Assembly (NCBI RefSeq): GCF_000331995.1
Contig: NC_020134.1
Span: 744,001 to 808,000 of the forward strand
Length of the DNA: 64,000 bases
Reading direction: 5' to 3'
Origin: Thermoclostridium stercorarium subsp. stercorarium DSM 8532
GTDB lineage: Bacteria; Bacillota; Clostridia; DSM-8532
Every line of letters begins with the position of its first letter. The stretch's first letter is position 1. Under the pieces are notes generated by a model. The model was given only the letters and a program-made list of their open reading frames with translations. It had not been told where the DNA came from and did no database searches. The position numbers and the translations under genes are program-made. Shown piece by piece: positions 1 to 10,317 of this stretch.

Positions 1-2027
1 GAAAAGATTCTGGGTAAAATTGATGACAACACTTTGCGCCGGGCATTGAGAGTTGCATATATAGAAGACAGGGAAAACGGTGTGTATGTGAGAAACGACG
101 GCCTGGCGGGCCTGCAGCTTAAACGTACACTCGAGGCCTTTGAAAAAGCAGGCTATACTGAAGAGGACCTGGCCTATGATCTGGCGGAACATGATTTGGC
201 TCAGGCTAAGCCAGCCCCCCGGTTGTTTTATGTTTCTCTGGAATACAGACTGGAAGAAGACAGCCTTGTTGTCAGGGTTCCGGTGGATGAAATCAGGTAT
301 CTCAGGGAATATCCCGTTCATGAAATAAGCGTTCTGAATTTCTTCGGGGCGGGTGACCGGATGAGGAAGGTGCGCTTTTTGTGCCGGACGGCTCAGGGGC
401 CTTGATATATTTTAACAACGGAAAATCAAATTATCCTCCTTATAGGCAGGAGATTTACGGTACGGATCTGGCGGTGGAACATACGGATGTTTTGGCATGG
501 TCTGAAAAAGCGAGGATGCCGGTTTTTGGAATAATAAAGAAAAACGGCGCAGTGCTTGGAATCATTGAGAAAGGTGCTGCGGTTGCCATAGTCAATGCCG
601 ATGTGAGTGGAAGGGAAAACAGTTACAATTATGTTTATCCGAGCTTTTATGTAATACACAAAGACGATGTTGTGCTGCAGGGCGAGGGACAAAAACGTTC
701 ATTTCCCCGTTATCAGGAAAGCCCAGTGAAGACTGACTTTGTTGTGAGGTATGTGTTTTTAAGCGGCGATGATGCGACATATGACGGAATGGCAGGATAT
801 TACAGGCAATACCTTATGGAGAATGACATGCTGAGAAAGAACATAACAGAAAAACCGGATGATAACATTCCTTTTTATCTTCAGCTTGTTGGAAGCATAC
901 CTACCCGCAAACATTTTGCGGGAGTGCCTTACAAGGCGCTGGAACCCTTAACCGCTTTTGAACAGACGGAAATAATTTTATCCGAGCTGGAAGAAGCGGG
1001 TGTGAGCAACATAAAGTTAAAATACAGCGGCTGGTTTAACGGAGGCGAACACCATAAGGTCCCCAAGTCGGTATCGGTGGATCGGGTCATAGGCGGAAAA
1101 AAAGGACTGACAGATTTCCTGAATTATATAAAAGGGAAAGATATTTCATTGTATCCGGATGTTGCTTTGTTGAGAGTTTATAATACGTCGAATTTCAATG
1201 AAACAAGAGAAGCCGCAAGAAGGCTGACGGCGCTGCCCGCAGCTGTTTACCCGGTTGATTTGGCGTTAAACCGCCATGACAGGAACCGGGATCCTTCATA
1301 TGTATTGTCTCCCCGTTATGTTAATGATTATGTCGAAAAGATGTTATCCGGTATGGAAAAGCTGGGCTTTGACGGTATATCCTTACGGGACCTTGCTGAT
1401 GAGCTGAACAGCGATTTCCGCAGGAATAATCAGATTGACAGGACGGTATCGGAGAGAATTTCCGTTCAGGCTTTGGATGAAATTTACCGGAACGGCTATA
1501 ACATTATGGCCAGAGGAGGCAATGCATATGCCTGGCGCTACGTTACCGACATTACTGATTTAGCTTTGGGAAACAGCAGGTATAAGATAGAAGATGAGGC
1601 AATTCCCTTTTATCAGATGGTTATCCGCGGGTTTATTGAATACACAGGGACGCCTTATAATTTATCAACTTACACGAATTACCGGCATTATGTGCTGAAG
1701 TGCCTTGAATACGGTTCAAATGTGTATTTTGTATGGAGTTATGAGCCAAGCAATAAAGTTAAAGATACCGATTTTGATTACCTTTATTCCGTTTATTACA
1801 AAGAGTGGCTGGACTTGGCCAAACAGGTTTATCAGCAGGTAAATGCGGTACTGAAACCGGTTAAAGGCCGGAAGATAATATCCCACCGGAAATTGATGGA
1901 CGGTGTTTTTGAAACGGTATACGAAAACGGCGTGCATGTGATAGTCAATTACAATCGTGAGGCAGTGGTCGTTGACGGTGTATTGATTGAAGCGGAGGAC
2001 TTTTATGTGGGTGGTGGTGCCGGGTGA
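1..2027 (+). pseudogene. DUF5696-type protein, 5' truncated by window, frameshifted
   Basis: The reading frame is open from base 1, stays in frame 1 to about 357, then continues in frame 3 to the stop at 2027. The join is clear: frame 1 gives FFGAGDR and frame 3 resumes as DEEGALFVPDGSGALIYF. One missing base near 358-360 explains the break. The PDGSGALI segment followed by a long region with barrel-like segments (GFDGISLRDLADEL) resembles large DUF5696-type proteins that often accompany sugar ABC transporters in Firmicutes; their biochemical role is not established. It overlaps the next permease by four bases, so it belongs to that transporter operon. Two downstream genes also carry lesions, which favours real decay over sequencing error. 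Family call from memory. Confidence 0.7.
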
Positions 2028-2954
2028 AAAGCGGATTTAACAAAGGACCAATAACCATGATGATAAAAAAGAAATTTGGGTCATATGAGGGTCAAAAATC
2101 ATTTTGGGGATTTATCTACGTTTTGCCGTGGCTTATAGGATTTGTTTCATTTTTCCTGATTCCTCTGTTTACCTCTCTGCGTTACAGTTTAAGCAAAGTG
2201 GATATGAAAGAGGACGGATTGGACATTGTATTTGTGGGATTTAAAAATTACATTGAGGCTTTTACTGTACATACCGGCTTCAACCGCACACTGGTAGAAT
2301 CAATATCCAATATGATTGTTAATGTGCCATTGATTGTAGTCTTTAGTCTGTTTATTGCCGTGATTCTTAACCAAAAATTCAAAGGCAGGGCTTTTGCGAG
2401 AGCTGTGTTTTTCCTGCCTGTGATTTTGGCTTCGGGAATTATTGCACCTGGAAAGCTCAAGCCTGATTGAAGCGGTTCAGGCCGAAAGGACGGGTTCGAG
2501 GTTTCTAAACATAATGACCAGTTTCGAACTGGAGCGGATGATGCTTGAAATGGGAGTTGATGAGACGATTGTTGTTTATTTGACGGGAGCGGTGAATCGG
2601 ATATATGAAATAATAAGCCAATCGGGAGTGCAAATTCTAATTTTCCTTGCGGGTATCCAGTCAATACCGTCGGCTATGTATGAGGTTGCAATAATAGAAG
2701 GGGCCACGGGGTATGAAGCGTTCTGGAAAATCACTTTTCCTTTGGTTAGTCCGCTTATTCTTGTCAATGTGGTTTATACGGTTATCGATCATTTTTCAAG
2801 CAATGCGATGATCGATTTAATCCGTGAAACCGCGTTAAGAAATTTTAACTTCGGTTTAAGCTCTGCCATGGCGTGGGTTTATTTTTTGGCGATTGGCATT
2901 ATTTTGATTGTTTGCTCACGTTTGATTTCCGGGAGAGTCTTTTATCAGGAATAG
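2024..2954 (+). pseudogene. Sugar ABC transporter permease (MalF/LplB type), frameshifted
   Basis: This encodes a membrane subunit of a CUT1-type carbohydrate importer. It starts at GTG 2024, overlapping the previous stop; ATG 2057 is an alternative. The first frame has hydrophobic segments (YVLPWLIGFVSFFLIPL) and runs to FFLPVILASGII, after which it leaves frame near 2444. The second frame resumes as HLESSSLIEAVQ and continues to 2954. It contains the EAA-like ATPase-docking loop (YEVAIIEGATGYEAFWKITF) and closing membrane segments. Combined, about 310 residues match a normal permease. The shift is +1, so one extra base or two lost bases would explain it. Without the frame repair, the docking loop would not be made on the same chain. 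Confidence 0.85.
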
Positions 2955-3002
2955 AAGAAATGCCCAAAGGGAGGTAAAAGCATTGATAAAGGAGAGAATA
3001 TC

Positions 3003-3938
3003 ATGTTTTTTAAGTCAGCGGGAAAATGGTTATGGCCTTTTGTTCGGTCGGTGTTGCTGGCCGGGTTGTCGTTTGTCATTTTGTATCCCATATTTAAAAA
3101 GATTTCCCTGGCGGTAAGAGCCAAATCGGACTTGTATTCACCGATTGTTGTATGGATCCCGCAGAATTTCAGTCTCGAGAATTTTGGTTACGCAATTGAG
3201 ATGATGGATTACTGGAGAACGTTGTTAAATACCGCTTTACTGTGCCTGCTAACGACGGTTTTGACCCTTGTTTCCTGCGGATTGGCAGGATATGGTTTCG
3301 CCAGGCTTAAATTTAAAGGAAGCAACCTGCTTTTCGCAGGTGTAATACTTACCATTCTTGTTCCGCCGACAACTGTATTTATCCCTGTTTATCTGAACCT
3401 GAAGGATTTTACGTTAATGGGTTTGATCCCTTTGATTGCGGGGAAACCGGTAAACCTTATGGACAGCTTTTGGCCGTTTGTCCTTACTTCAGTTACAGGA
3501 AATTCATTTAAAAGCGGGCTGTTTATTTTCATATTCAGGCAGTTTTTCAGGGGTATTCCCCGTGAGCTGGAGGAAGCCGCGTATGTGGACGGCGCAGGTG
3601 TTACAAGGACTTTTACAAGCATTATGCTTCCCAATGCGGTTCCGGCTATTGTAACTGTAAGCCTGTTCTCGTTTGTATGACAGTGGAATGACAGCTTTTA
3701 CACCACCATGTATCTGCCGTCGGCTAAAGTTATGGCCACACAGCTGGCATCATTGCCTTATAATTTGTCTATTAAGTTAACCTCAATACTCGGCGGAAGC
3801 GGTAAGGCAGATCCCTTTTACCTTAGCATGGTACAAGACACTGGTATTTTGCTTGCAATGTTACCCCTGATTATATTATACATATTCACTCAGCGTTATT
3901 TTGTGGAAAGCATTGAAAGGACAGGTATTGTCGGCTGA
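3003..3938 (+). pseudogene. Sugar ABC transporter permease (MalG type), internal TGA
   Basis: This is the partner permease of the same importer. Membrane segments and the EAA loop (ELEEAAYVDGAGVTRTF) lie before a TGA at 3678-3680. The frame then continues without a shift as QWNDSFYTTMYLPSAKVMA to 3938, giving a normal-length protein of about 311 residues. Homologues usually have F-W-Q-W-N or similar here, so the TGA most simply reflects TGG to TGA (Trp to stop). A truncated product would lose the last one or two membrane segments. The ATG at 3003 follows a spacer with GGAGAG. No ATPase gene is present, which is usual because CUT1 systems share an ATPase encoded elsewhere. Confidence 0.85.
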
Positions 3939-4006
3939 TTCCCGGACGATGGGCGGAAAAATGCATTTCTGCAGTAAAAAAACCGTCAGTCAAAGGAGTG
4001 AATTAA

Positions 4007-5170
4007 ATGAATAAATTCTTAAACAAAAAATGGAGCTTAATTTTAACCATGGGAGGTATTTTTCTGATGGCGACTTTATCATTGATTTTTGCAACGGGGA
4101 AAAAGGCCTTTAACGATCAAACTTCTGCTGAAGACATCCCATCGCTTGCTGAGGCTTTCAGAGACTATTTTCCGATTGGAGCGGCCATTGAGCCTGGGTA
4201 TACCACAGGCCAAATAGCCGAACTGTATAAGAAACACGTGAACATGCTCGTGGCGGAAAATGCAATGAAACCGGCGTCACTTCAGCCGACGGAAGGTAAT
4301 TTTCAGTGGGCAGACGCTGACAGAATTGTGCAGTTTGCGAAAGAAAACGGTATGGAACTGCGCTTCCACACTCTTGTGTGGCATAATCAGACGCCCGACT
4401 GGTTTTTCTTGGATAAAGAAGGAAAACCAATGGTGGAGGAGACTGATCCACAGAAGCGTGAAGAAAACAGGAAACTTCTGCTGCAACGGCTTGAGAATTA
4501 TATTCGTGCTGTGGTTTTACGCTACAAAGACGACATAAAGTCATGGGATGTGGTGAATGAGGTAATTGAACCCAATGATCCCGGCGGTATGAGAAACAGT
4601 CCTTGGTATCAGATTACCGGTACCGAGTACATCGAAGTGGCATTCCGTGCGGCAAGGGAAGCGGGAGGATCCGATATTAAGCTTTATATCAACGATTACA
4701 ATACAGATGACCCTGTCAAGAGAGATATACTGTATGAATTAGTGAAAAATTTGCTGGAGAAGGGTGTGCCGATTGACGGGGTGGGACATCAGACACATAT
4801 TGATATTTACAATCCGCCTGTCGAGCGAATAATAGAGTCTATAAAAAAATTTGCCGGACTGGGACTGGACAACATAATTACCGAACTGGACATGAGCATA
4901 TATTCATGGAATGACCGCAGCGATTACGGCGATAGTATACCCGATTATATCCTGACTTTACAGGCCAAACGTTATCAGGAACTGTTTGATGCGTTAAAGG
5001 AAAATAAGGACATTGTAAGCGCAGTGGTGTTTTGGGGCATTTCGGACAAATATTCCTGGTTGAACGGGTTTCCTGTAAAACGTACCAATGCCCCGCTGCT
5101 GTTCGACAGAAATTTCATGCCGAAACCAGCTTTCTGGGCGATAGTTGATCCTTCACGGTTGCGGGAATAA
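4007..5170 (+). CDS. Secreted GH10 endo-1,4-beta-xylanase
   Basis: A single GH10 module of about 340 residues hydrolyses internal beta-1,4 bonds of xylan with retention of configuration. The N-terminus has lysines followed by a hydrophobic stretch (residues about 9-31), so it is a signal peptide or membrane anchor. Family signatures include FHTLVWHNQTPDWF, WDVVNE with general acid/base E185, and ITELDMS with nucleophile E293. No carbohydrate-binding, dockerin or SLH module is visible. The start at 4007 has an AAAGGAGTG ribosome site. It sits between the broken sugar transporter and the GH43 gene, forming a xylan-degradation locus; 54 bases separate it from the GH43 start, so co-transcription is plausible. 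Confidence 0.95.
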   Translation: MNKFLNKKWSLILTMGGIFLMATLSLIFATGKKAFNDQTSAEDIPSLAEAFRDYFPIGAAIEPGYTTGQIAELYKKHVNMLVAENAMKPASLQPTEGNFQWADADRIVQFAKENGMELRFHTLVWHNQTPDWFFLDKEGKPMVEETDPQKREENRKLLLQRLENYIRAVVLRYKDDIKSWDVVNEVIEPNDPGGMRNSPWYQITGTEYIEVAFRAAREAGGSDIKLYINDYNTDDPVKRDILYELVKNLLEKGVPIDGVGHQTHIDIYNPPVERIIESIKKFAGLGLDNIITELDMSIYSWNDRSDYGDSIPDYILTLQAKRYQELFDALKENKDIVSAVVFWGISDKYSWLNGFPVKRTNAPLLFDRNFMPKPAFWAIVDPSRLRE

Positions 5171-5223
5171 ACCGATTGACGGCTTAATCAAGGGGGAACG
5201 CAAGGCACAAAGACAGGAGGGAA

Positions 5224-8200
5224 ATGATGAATACATTTTCCCGAAGAAATCTTTTGGTTGCAATAAGCGTGGCTGTTATTGCAATTCTTGTGATATTATC
5301 CGGCATTTTGGCGAATAAATACCGGGAAACATCCGGAAACGTTAAGGAGAAGGAAGCTGTGGTAACGGAGAAGGATTTCGGTATGGCGAAAAACCCCATA
5401 ATATGGGCGGATTTCCCTGATCCTGATGTGATCCGCATTGATGGCGAATATTATATGGTCAGCACTACAATGCATATGATGCCAGGAACACCGGTTTTAA
5501 GGTCCACAGACCTGGTCAACTGGGAAATCATCAGCTATACATATGAGCGCCTTGAAGAAAATGACGCCCACAACCTGCGAAACGGTTTGAATATTTACGG
5601 GAAAGGTGCCTGGGCTCCGTGTATAAGATACCATAACGGTAAGTTTTACGTGCTGTTTGCCGCGCTGGATACAGGCAAAACATATCTTTTCAGTGCGGAT
5701 AATCCCAAAGGCCCGTGGGAAAGGACGGAATTCAGGGAGTATTTTCATGACCCTTCGCTGCTGTTCGATGATGACGGGAAGGCGTATATAATTTACGGAC
5801 GAACCAACATCATGATTAAGGAGCTTACCTCTGATTACAAGGCTGTCAGTCCTTCAGGACTGAACAAAGTCATTATAGCTTCCGGTCAAGAAGGAATGGA
5901 AGGTTCACACGCATACAAAATCAACGGAAAGTACTACATCACCACGATTTGGTGGGAAAACGGAAATATAAGAAGACAATACGTTTACCGTGCCGATCAG
6001 ATTGACGGACCGTATGAAGGTCGTCTTGTATTGAGCGATACTATGGGCTATAAAGAGCATGGCGTGGCGCAAGGCGGGTTAGTGGATACTCCTGACGGCA
6101 AGTGGTATGCCATGCTCTTTCAGGATCACGATGCTGTAGGGCGTGTACCTGTGCTGGTGCCGGTGAGATGGGAAGATGGCTGGCCTGTTTATGGCGATGA
6201 AGAAGGAAAAGTCCCCATCCAATTTAATAAACCGGGAGACAGCTCTTTTGTGTCGCAGCTGATCGTCAGTGATGAATTTTACCAGGAAGACGCGGTTGAC
6301 GTGAATACGGGTTCTTTGGGTGCATATGACTATTCCGATGCGAAGGGTTCGGAGTTTGTGGCGAACAGCGGCTTTAATGATCTTATGAATGTCGATGACG
6401 TATCCGCTGAGGTAAATGCGCTTAACCGGGCTGAAAGGGACGAAGCGTTGCCGAACGGTTCTGTGCTCGGCCTGACGTGGCAATGGAATCACAACCCCGA
6501 AAATACTAAATGGTCTCTTACGGACAGGAAGGGATATCTGCGCCTGTGGACCTGTAATGAGGCTGAGAATATACTGCAGGCCAGAAATGTATTGACTCAA
6601 CGGACTCAGGGACCATACTGTTCGGGCTGGATTTTAATGGACGTAACCCATATGCTTGACGGTGATTATGCGGGATTGGCGGCTTTTCAGCAGGAATACG
6701 GCTTTATTGGGGTGACAAGGCAGGATAACGATTTTTATATAGTAATGGTGGATAAAGGCGTTGAAAAGGCGAGAACAAAACTTATGCAGAGACAGGTGTA
6801 CCTGAAAGTGGACTTCGATTTTACGGTTGATGAGGCCGCGTTTTTCTACAGTTATAACGGCAGAGACTGGAATATGTTCGGCGGCAAACTGGCGATGCGT
6901 TATACCATTCCGCATTTTATGGGTTACCGTTTTGCGATATTCAACTATGCTACAAAACAGACCGGCGGTTATGTGGATGTGGACTTTTTCAGGTTTGCCG
7001 ACAGACTGACTGGAACAGGTACTTCGGCAGATCTGAAAGCTTATCTGACGGAAAGTGAAATAGAGCTCAGCGGTGACCCAGAAACGGTATGTGAATTTGG
7101 AATACTTATAAATGAAGTACCGGGCAATGAAAGCATATACGGTATTCATGCGTCCTTGGTAATTCCGGAAGAACTGGCAGTAATAGGTGTGGACGTCCAC
7201 GAAAAAAATTTGAACGCGACAAAAGTGGAGCTTGAGCCCAAAGACGGGAGATATGACATGATGATATATAACACCGGCGGTCAGCCCATTAGTTTTATAA
7301 ACTACGGGCTGGATAAAGAACTTGTGTCCATAAAGTTCAGGCTGAGTAAAAAGATTCCGGAATCATTCAGTAAGGAAATTTTGGTTAAATCCGTTGAGTT
7401 TCTGAGAGTGAATAATCAAAAAACCAGTTACGATGTCGACAGTGCGATACTTAAGGTAACTTTTTCAGCTCCGTCAAACGCCGTAGGGAAAGTCCCGCCG
7501 AATGGGAACCCTCTGATTTCTCATAAGTTTGGGGCTGACCCGTGCGTATTGGTGTACAAGGATCGCGTTTATGTGTATATGACAAATGATATACTGGAAT
7601 ACGACGAAAAGGGGGAAGTAAAGGATAACACGTACGGAAGGATAAACAAGATATCGGTGATTTCTTCCGACGACCTTATGAACTGGACCGACCACGGCGA
7701 AATTCATGTGGCAGGCCCTCAGGGGGCGGCCAAATGGGCAAGCCAGTCGTGGGCACCTGCAATAGCGCATAAAGTAGTTAACGGAAAGGACAAATTCTTC
7801 CTGTACTTTTCCAACAATGCCAGCGGTATCGGCGTTCTCACCGGTGACAGTCCTGTCGGCCCATGGGAGGATCCTCTCGGAAGACCGCTAATATCCCGTT
7901 CCACTCCCGGTGTTAAGGGTGTGGTATGGCTGTTCGACCCTGCAGTATTAACAGATGATGACGGTAAAGCCTATATATATTTTGGAGGTGGGGTTCCTGA
8001 TGGACGGGAATCAATGCCTGACACTGCACGCGTAATGCAGCTTGGTGACGATATGATCAGCGTTGTGGGTGAAGCCGTTACAATACCCGTGCCGTTTATG
8101 TTTGAAGCTTCGGGAATTAACAAATACAAAGGCGTCTATTATTTTACCTATTGTGCCAATTTCTACAGCGGACCTCGTCCGGAAGGAAGTCCGCAGGCAG

Positions 8201-8892
8201 GCGTAATTGCATATATGACAAGTTCCGGACCGATGGGGCCGTGGAAATACGGCGGAACAGTTCTTAAGAACCCCGGGCACTTTTTCGGTGTGGGAGGCAA
8301 TAACCATCACTCGCTTTTCGAATTCAAAGGCAAATGGTATATTGTTTACCATGCACAAACCCTGGCTAAAGCGATGGGAATCCCGAAAGGCTATCGCTCT
8401 CCTCATTTAAATCAGGTTTTCTTTAATGACGACGGAACCATTCAGGAGGTTATTGCAAATAATAAAGGAGTACCGCAGGTTAAGTACCTTGATCCCTATA
8501 CCAGAGTTGAGGCGGAGACGTTTGCATGGAACGCTGGGGTTTCCACAAAAACGATTTCGGAAGGCAATCCTGCTCAAAGAGCACTGACAGATATTGACAA
8601 CGGAGACTGGATCGGACTGTCGAAGGTCGATTTCGGTAACAAAGGCGCGTCCACTTTTACGGCAATGGTTTCCAATGTCAGCGCCGACAGTATCATTGAG
8701 ATACATCTCGACAGCGTAGACGGCAAGCTGGTTGGAACCCTTGCCATTCCGGCAGGCGGTGGGAAACCGGAATGGAAGGAATATACAACTGAAGTTTCAG
8801 GAGTCCATGGAGTACATAATTTATATCTGGTATTTAAAGGGAAATCGGAGAAAAAACTGTTCGACTTTGATTACTGGTATTTCAGCGAATGA
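5224..8892 (+). CDS. Multidomain GH43/GH43/CBM6 xylan-side-chain enzyme
   Basis: A 1222-residue exported protein with an N-terminal hydrophobic anchor (about 9-29). Domain order: first GH43 five-bladed propeller (about 55-335), with base Asp in DFPDPDVI, modulating Asp in HDPSLLFDDDG and acid Glu in EGSHAYK; a GH43-type beta-sandwich (about 340-600); a further beta-sandwich resembling cohesin-type folds (about 603-750); second GH43 module (about 760-1085; ADPCVLV, FDPAVLTDDDG, EASGINKYKG); and a C-terminal CBM6-like domain (about 1090-1222; VEAETF to FDYWYF). Such enzymes act as beta-xylosidase or arabinofuranosidase on xylan and arabinoxylan. Exact specificities cannot be read from sequence. 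The start follows GGAGGGAA. Two catalytic modules suggest dual activity (inference). Confidence 0.93.
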   Translation: MMNTFSRRNLLVAISVAVIAILVILSGILANKYRETSGNVKEKEAVVTEKDFGMAKNPIIWADFPDPDVIRIDGEYYMVSTTMHMMPGTPVLRSTDLVNWEIISYTYERLEENDAHNLRNGLNIYGKGAWAPCIRYHNGKFYVLFAALDTGKTYLFSADNPKGPWERTEFREYFHDPSLLFDDDGKAYIIYGRTNIMIKELTSDYKAVSPSGLNKVIIASGQEGMEGSHAYKINGKYYITTIWWENGNIRRQYVYRADQIDGPYEGRLVLSDTMGYKEHGVAQGGLVDTPDGKWYAMLFQDHDAVGRVPVLVPVRWEDGWPVYGDEEGKVPIQFNKPGDSSFVSQLIVSDEFYQEDAVDVNTGSLGAYDYSDAKGSEFVANSGFNDLMNVDDVSAEVNALNRAERDEALPNGSVLGLTWQWNHNPENTKWSLTDRKGYLRLWTCNEAENILQARNVLTQRTQGPYCSGWILMDVTHMLDGDYAGLAAFQQEYGFIGVTRQDNDFYIVMVDKGVEKARTKLMQRQVYLKVDFDFTVDEAAFFYSYNGRDWNMFGGKLAMRYTIPHFMGYRFAIFNYATKQTGGYVDVDFFRFADRLTGTGTSADLKAYLTESEIELSGDPETVCEFGILINEVPGNESIYGIHASLVIPEELAVIGVDVHEKNLNATKVELEPKDGRYDMMIYNTGGQPISFINYGLDKELVSIKFRLSKKIPESFSKEILVKSVEFLRVNNQKTSYDVDSAILKVTFSAPSNAVGKVPPNGNPLISHKFGADPCVLVYKDRVYVYMTNDILEYDEKGEVKDNTYGRINKISVISSDDLMNWTDHGEIHVAGPQGAAKWASQSWAPAIAHKVVNGKDKFFLYFSNNASGIGVLTGDSPVGPWEDPLGRPLISRSTPGVKGVVWLFDPAVLTDDDGKAYIYFGGGVPDGRESMPDTARVMQLGDDMISVVGEAVTIPVPFMFEASGINKYKGVYYFTYCANFYSGPRPEGSPQAGVIAYMTSSGPMGPWKYGGTVLKNPGHFFGVGGNNHHSLFEFKGKWYIVYHAQTLAKAMGIPKGYRSPHLNQVFFNDDGTIQEVIANNKGVPQVKYLDPYTRVEAETFAWNAGVSTKTISEGNPAQRALTDIDNGDWIGLSKVDFGNKGASTFTAMVSNVSADSIIEIHLDSVDGKLVGTLAIPAGGGKPEWKEYTTEVSGVHGVHNLYLVFKGKSEKKLFDFDYWYFSE

Positions 8893-9089
8893 GCTGTAAA
8901 TTTTTAATGACTGATTTATTTTTTGTTTATTTTAATTGTATTGTTCAATAAAAACAGGTTTTATAAGATGCACACTTTTTTTTTATACTTGTCCTGTTAA
9001 AATTCACATATTAAATCGCCCGGACGGTATTCATTAATTACAGCCGCGTTGACTGACGGGTGTGATGACAAGCTTTTTGCGGTAAAAAA

Positions 9090-9653
9090 CTAATTTTTGT
9101 CCGATCTCAGTGTGAATCCAAAAACACCTCCGCAGATGCCGCCCGCAATGTGAGCAAACTGGGATATGTCATCGTTCGCCGTAAGACCTGCCATAATTTC
9201 CCTTCCGAGATAAAGGGAAGCGGTAAGGATAAGGGTAAGCGGAATACTGCCTTTTTTAATGTTTACAAACGAACTCAGAATTATAAGCATAAAAGCAACG
9301 CCGCTCGCTCCCAAAAGTGCGGTATCGAAAAAAATAATGTTTAATATGCCTGTTGTAAAAGCGGTAATTAAAATCATACGCAACATGTTTTTTGAGCCGT
9401 ATTTCATTTCCAGCATTGGTCCGACAAGAAGGATTATGAGAAAATTATTGACATAATGTTCCCAGTTTACATGTCCGAGAACATGGCCGAAAAGCCGCAG
9501 GTAAAAAAATATGTCGGCCGGATTGCTTCTGTAAACCGAAAAAAGAAGCCTTGTGGAATCCATATCGGTTATGTAGCCGATTACCAGCGCAGTCAGAGAC
9601 AAAAATGCATACGTGAGAATAACGGGAGAATTATAATGTATCCGCTTTAACAA
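9090..9653 (-). CDS. Rhomboid family intramembrane serine protease
   Basis: A 187-residue polytopic membrane protein cleaving transmembrane substrates within the bilayer. It has about six hydrophobic segments, the HxxxxxN element of membrane segment 2 (GHVNWEHYVNN), the nucleophile motif GASG with Ser117, and the catalytic His168 in FAHIAGG. Length fits a minimal six-helix rhomboid. The start is TTG at 9653, supported by a GGAGGAG ribosome site nine bases upstream; no better ATG is in frame. It is divergent from the ArsR-family regulator; no functional link is evident. Confidence 0.85.
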   Translation of the reverse strand: MLKRIHYNSPVILTYAFLSLTALVIGYITDMDSTRLLFSVYRSNPADIFFYLRLFGHVLGHVNWEHYVNNFLIILLVGPMLEMKYGSKNMLRMILITAFTTGILNIIFFDTALLGASGVAFMLIILSSFVNIKKGSIPLTLILTASLYLGREIMAGLTANDDISQFAHIAGGICGGVFGFTLRSDKN

Positions 9654-9855
9654 TTTGTTACACTCCTCCGGAAAACTTATATTCCGAACAGTTTAATTTT
9701 AATATTATTTCCCCGGTGTCTGCAACAGCGAAATGCAACGGGACGTAATACTTCTCTTTCGGTACTGATAATTCCCGCTGTAAGGCATATCGCCGGCCTG
9801 CACATGCCGGAAGAATGGTTAAAAATTTCGTTTCGGCTATGGCATTAGAAAAATA

Positions 9856-9884
9856 TTGAATTTTGCCATATAAAATGATATCAT
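9856..9884 (+). promoter_or_regulatory. Sigma-A-type promoter of the metal-resistance operon
   Basis: TTGAAT (9856-9861) and TATCAT (9879-9884) are separated by 17 bases. Position immediately upstream of the regulator gene and its palindromic operator supports function. Confidence 0.7.
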
Positions 9885-9887
9885 ATT

Positions 9888-9912
9888 CATATGAACAAAC
9901 GTTCAAGTGATA
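9888..9912 (+). promoter_or_regulatory. ArsR/SmtB-type operator
   Basis: A perfect palindrome TGAACAAACGTTCA (9892-9905), flanked by ATA-rich arms, lies just after the -10 box. It matches the TGAAC-N-GTTCA style operators of zinc/cadmium-sensing ArsR/SmtB repressors. Bound apo-repressor here would block initiation. Confidence 0.75.
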
Positions 9913-9925
9913 TGGGGTGGAATTT

Positions 9926-10303
9926 ATGGAGAGCATTAAAGATACAAATTTTGAGTCTGACAGGTGTGACTGCAATGTAATCCATGAAGAAACGGTGAGT
10001 TATGTAAGGTCAAGGATGCCTTCAGATGAGAATCTGTATGATTTGGCGGAACTTTTCAGGGTTTTTGGTGATACCACCAGAATTAAAATATTATGCGCAC
10101 TGGCTGAAAGCGAAATGTGTGTTTGCGACATAGCCGCCCTTCTGAACATGACACAGTCGTCCATATCCCACCAGCTTAGGATTTTGAAGCAGGCAAGGCT
10201 TGTCAGATACAGGCGTGAAGGGAAAGTGGTTTATTATGCCCTTGACGACGAACATGTAAAGCAGATTTTTGATCTGGGGTTGATACACCTGAATGAAAAG
10301 TAA
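9926..10303 (+). CDS. cadC: CadC/SmtB-like metal-sensing ArsR-family repressor
   Basis: A winged-helix repressor of about 125 residues that releases DNA when it binds metal. N-terminal Cys residues (DRCDC), the alpha-3 CVCD motif (EMCVCDIAALL) and the alpha-5 DxH...HxxE pattern (DDEHVKQIFDLGLIHLNE) are the ligand sets of CadC-type sensors, suggesting Cd/Pb/Zn response. The recognition helix is SSISHQLRILK. ATG 9926 was chosen over GTG 9917 because GGGGTGG sits six bases before it. The gene is 14 bases from the P-type ATPase and has its own operator, so autoregulation of the pair is expected. Confidence 0.88.
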   Translation: MESIKDTNFESDRCDCNVIHEETVSYVRSRMPSDENLYDLAELFRVFGDTTRIKILCALAESEMCVCDIAALLNMTQSSISHQLRILKQARLVRYRREGKVVYYALDDEHVKQIFDLGLIHLNEK

Positions 10304-10317
10304 AGTGAGGTTGTGTT

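Noticed and set aside
3678-3680. TGA as selenocysteine codon in the permease
   Set aside because: No SECIS-like hairpin was evident directly after it and sugar permeases are not selenoproteins; Trp-to-stop is simpler.
9658-9975. Minus-strand frame of 105 residues between the rhomboid gene and the repressor
   Set aside because: Its N-terminal half is antisense to the repressor start and promoter. The C-terminal half (KEKYYVPLHFAVADTGEI) looks protein-like and ends four bases before the rhomboid start, so a truncated gene is possible, but no start could be supported.
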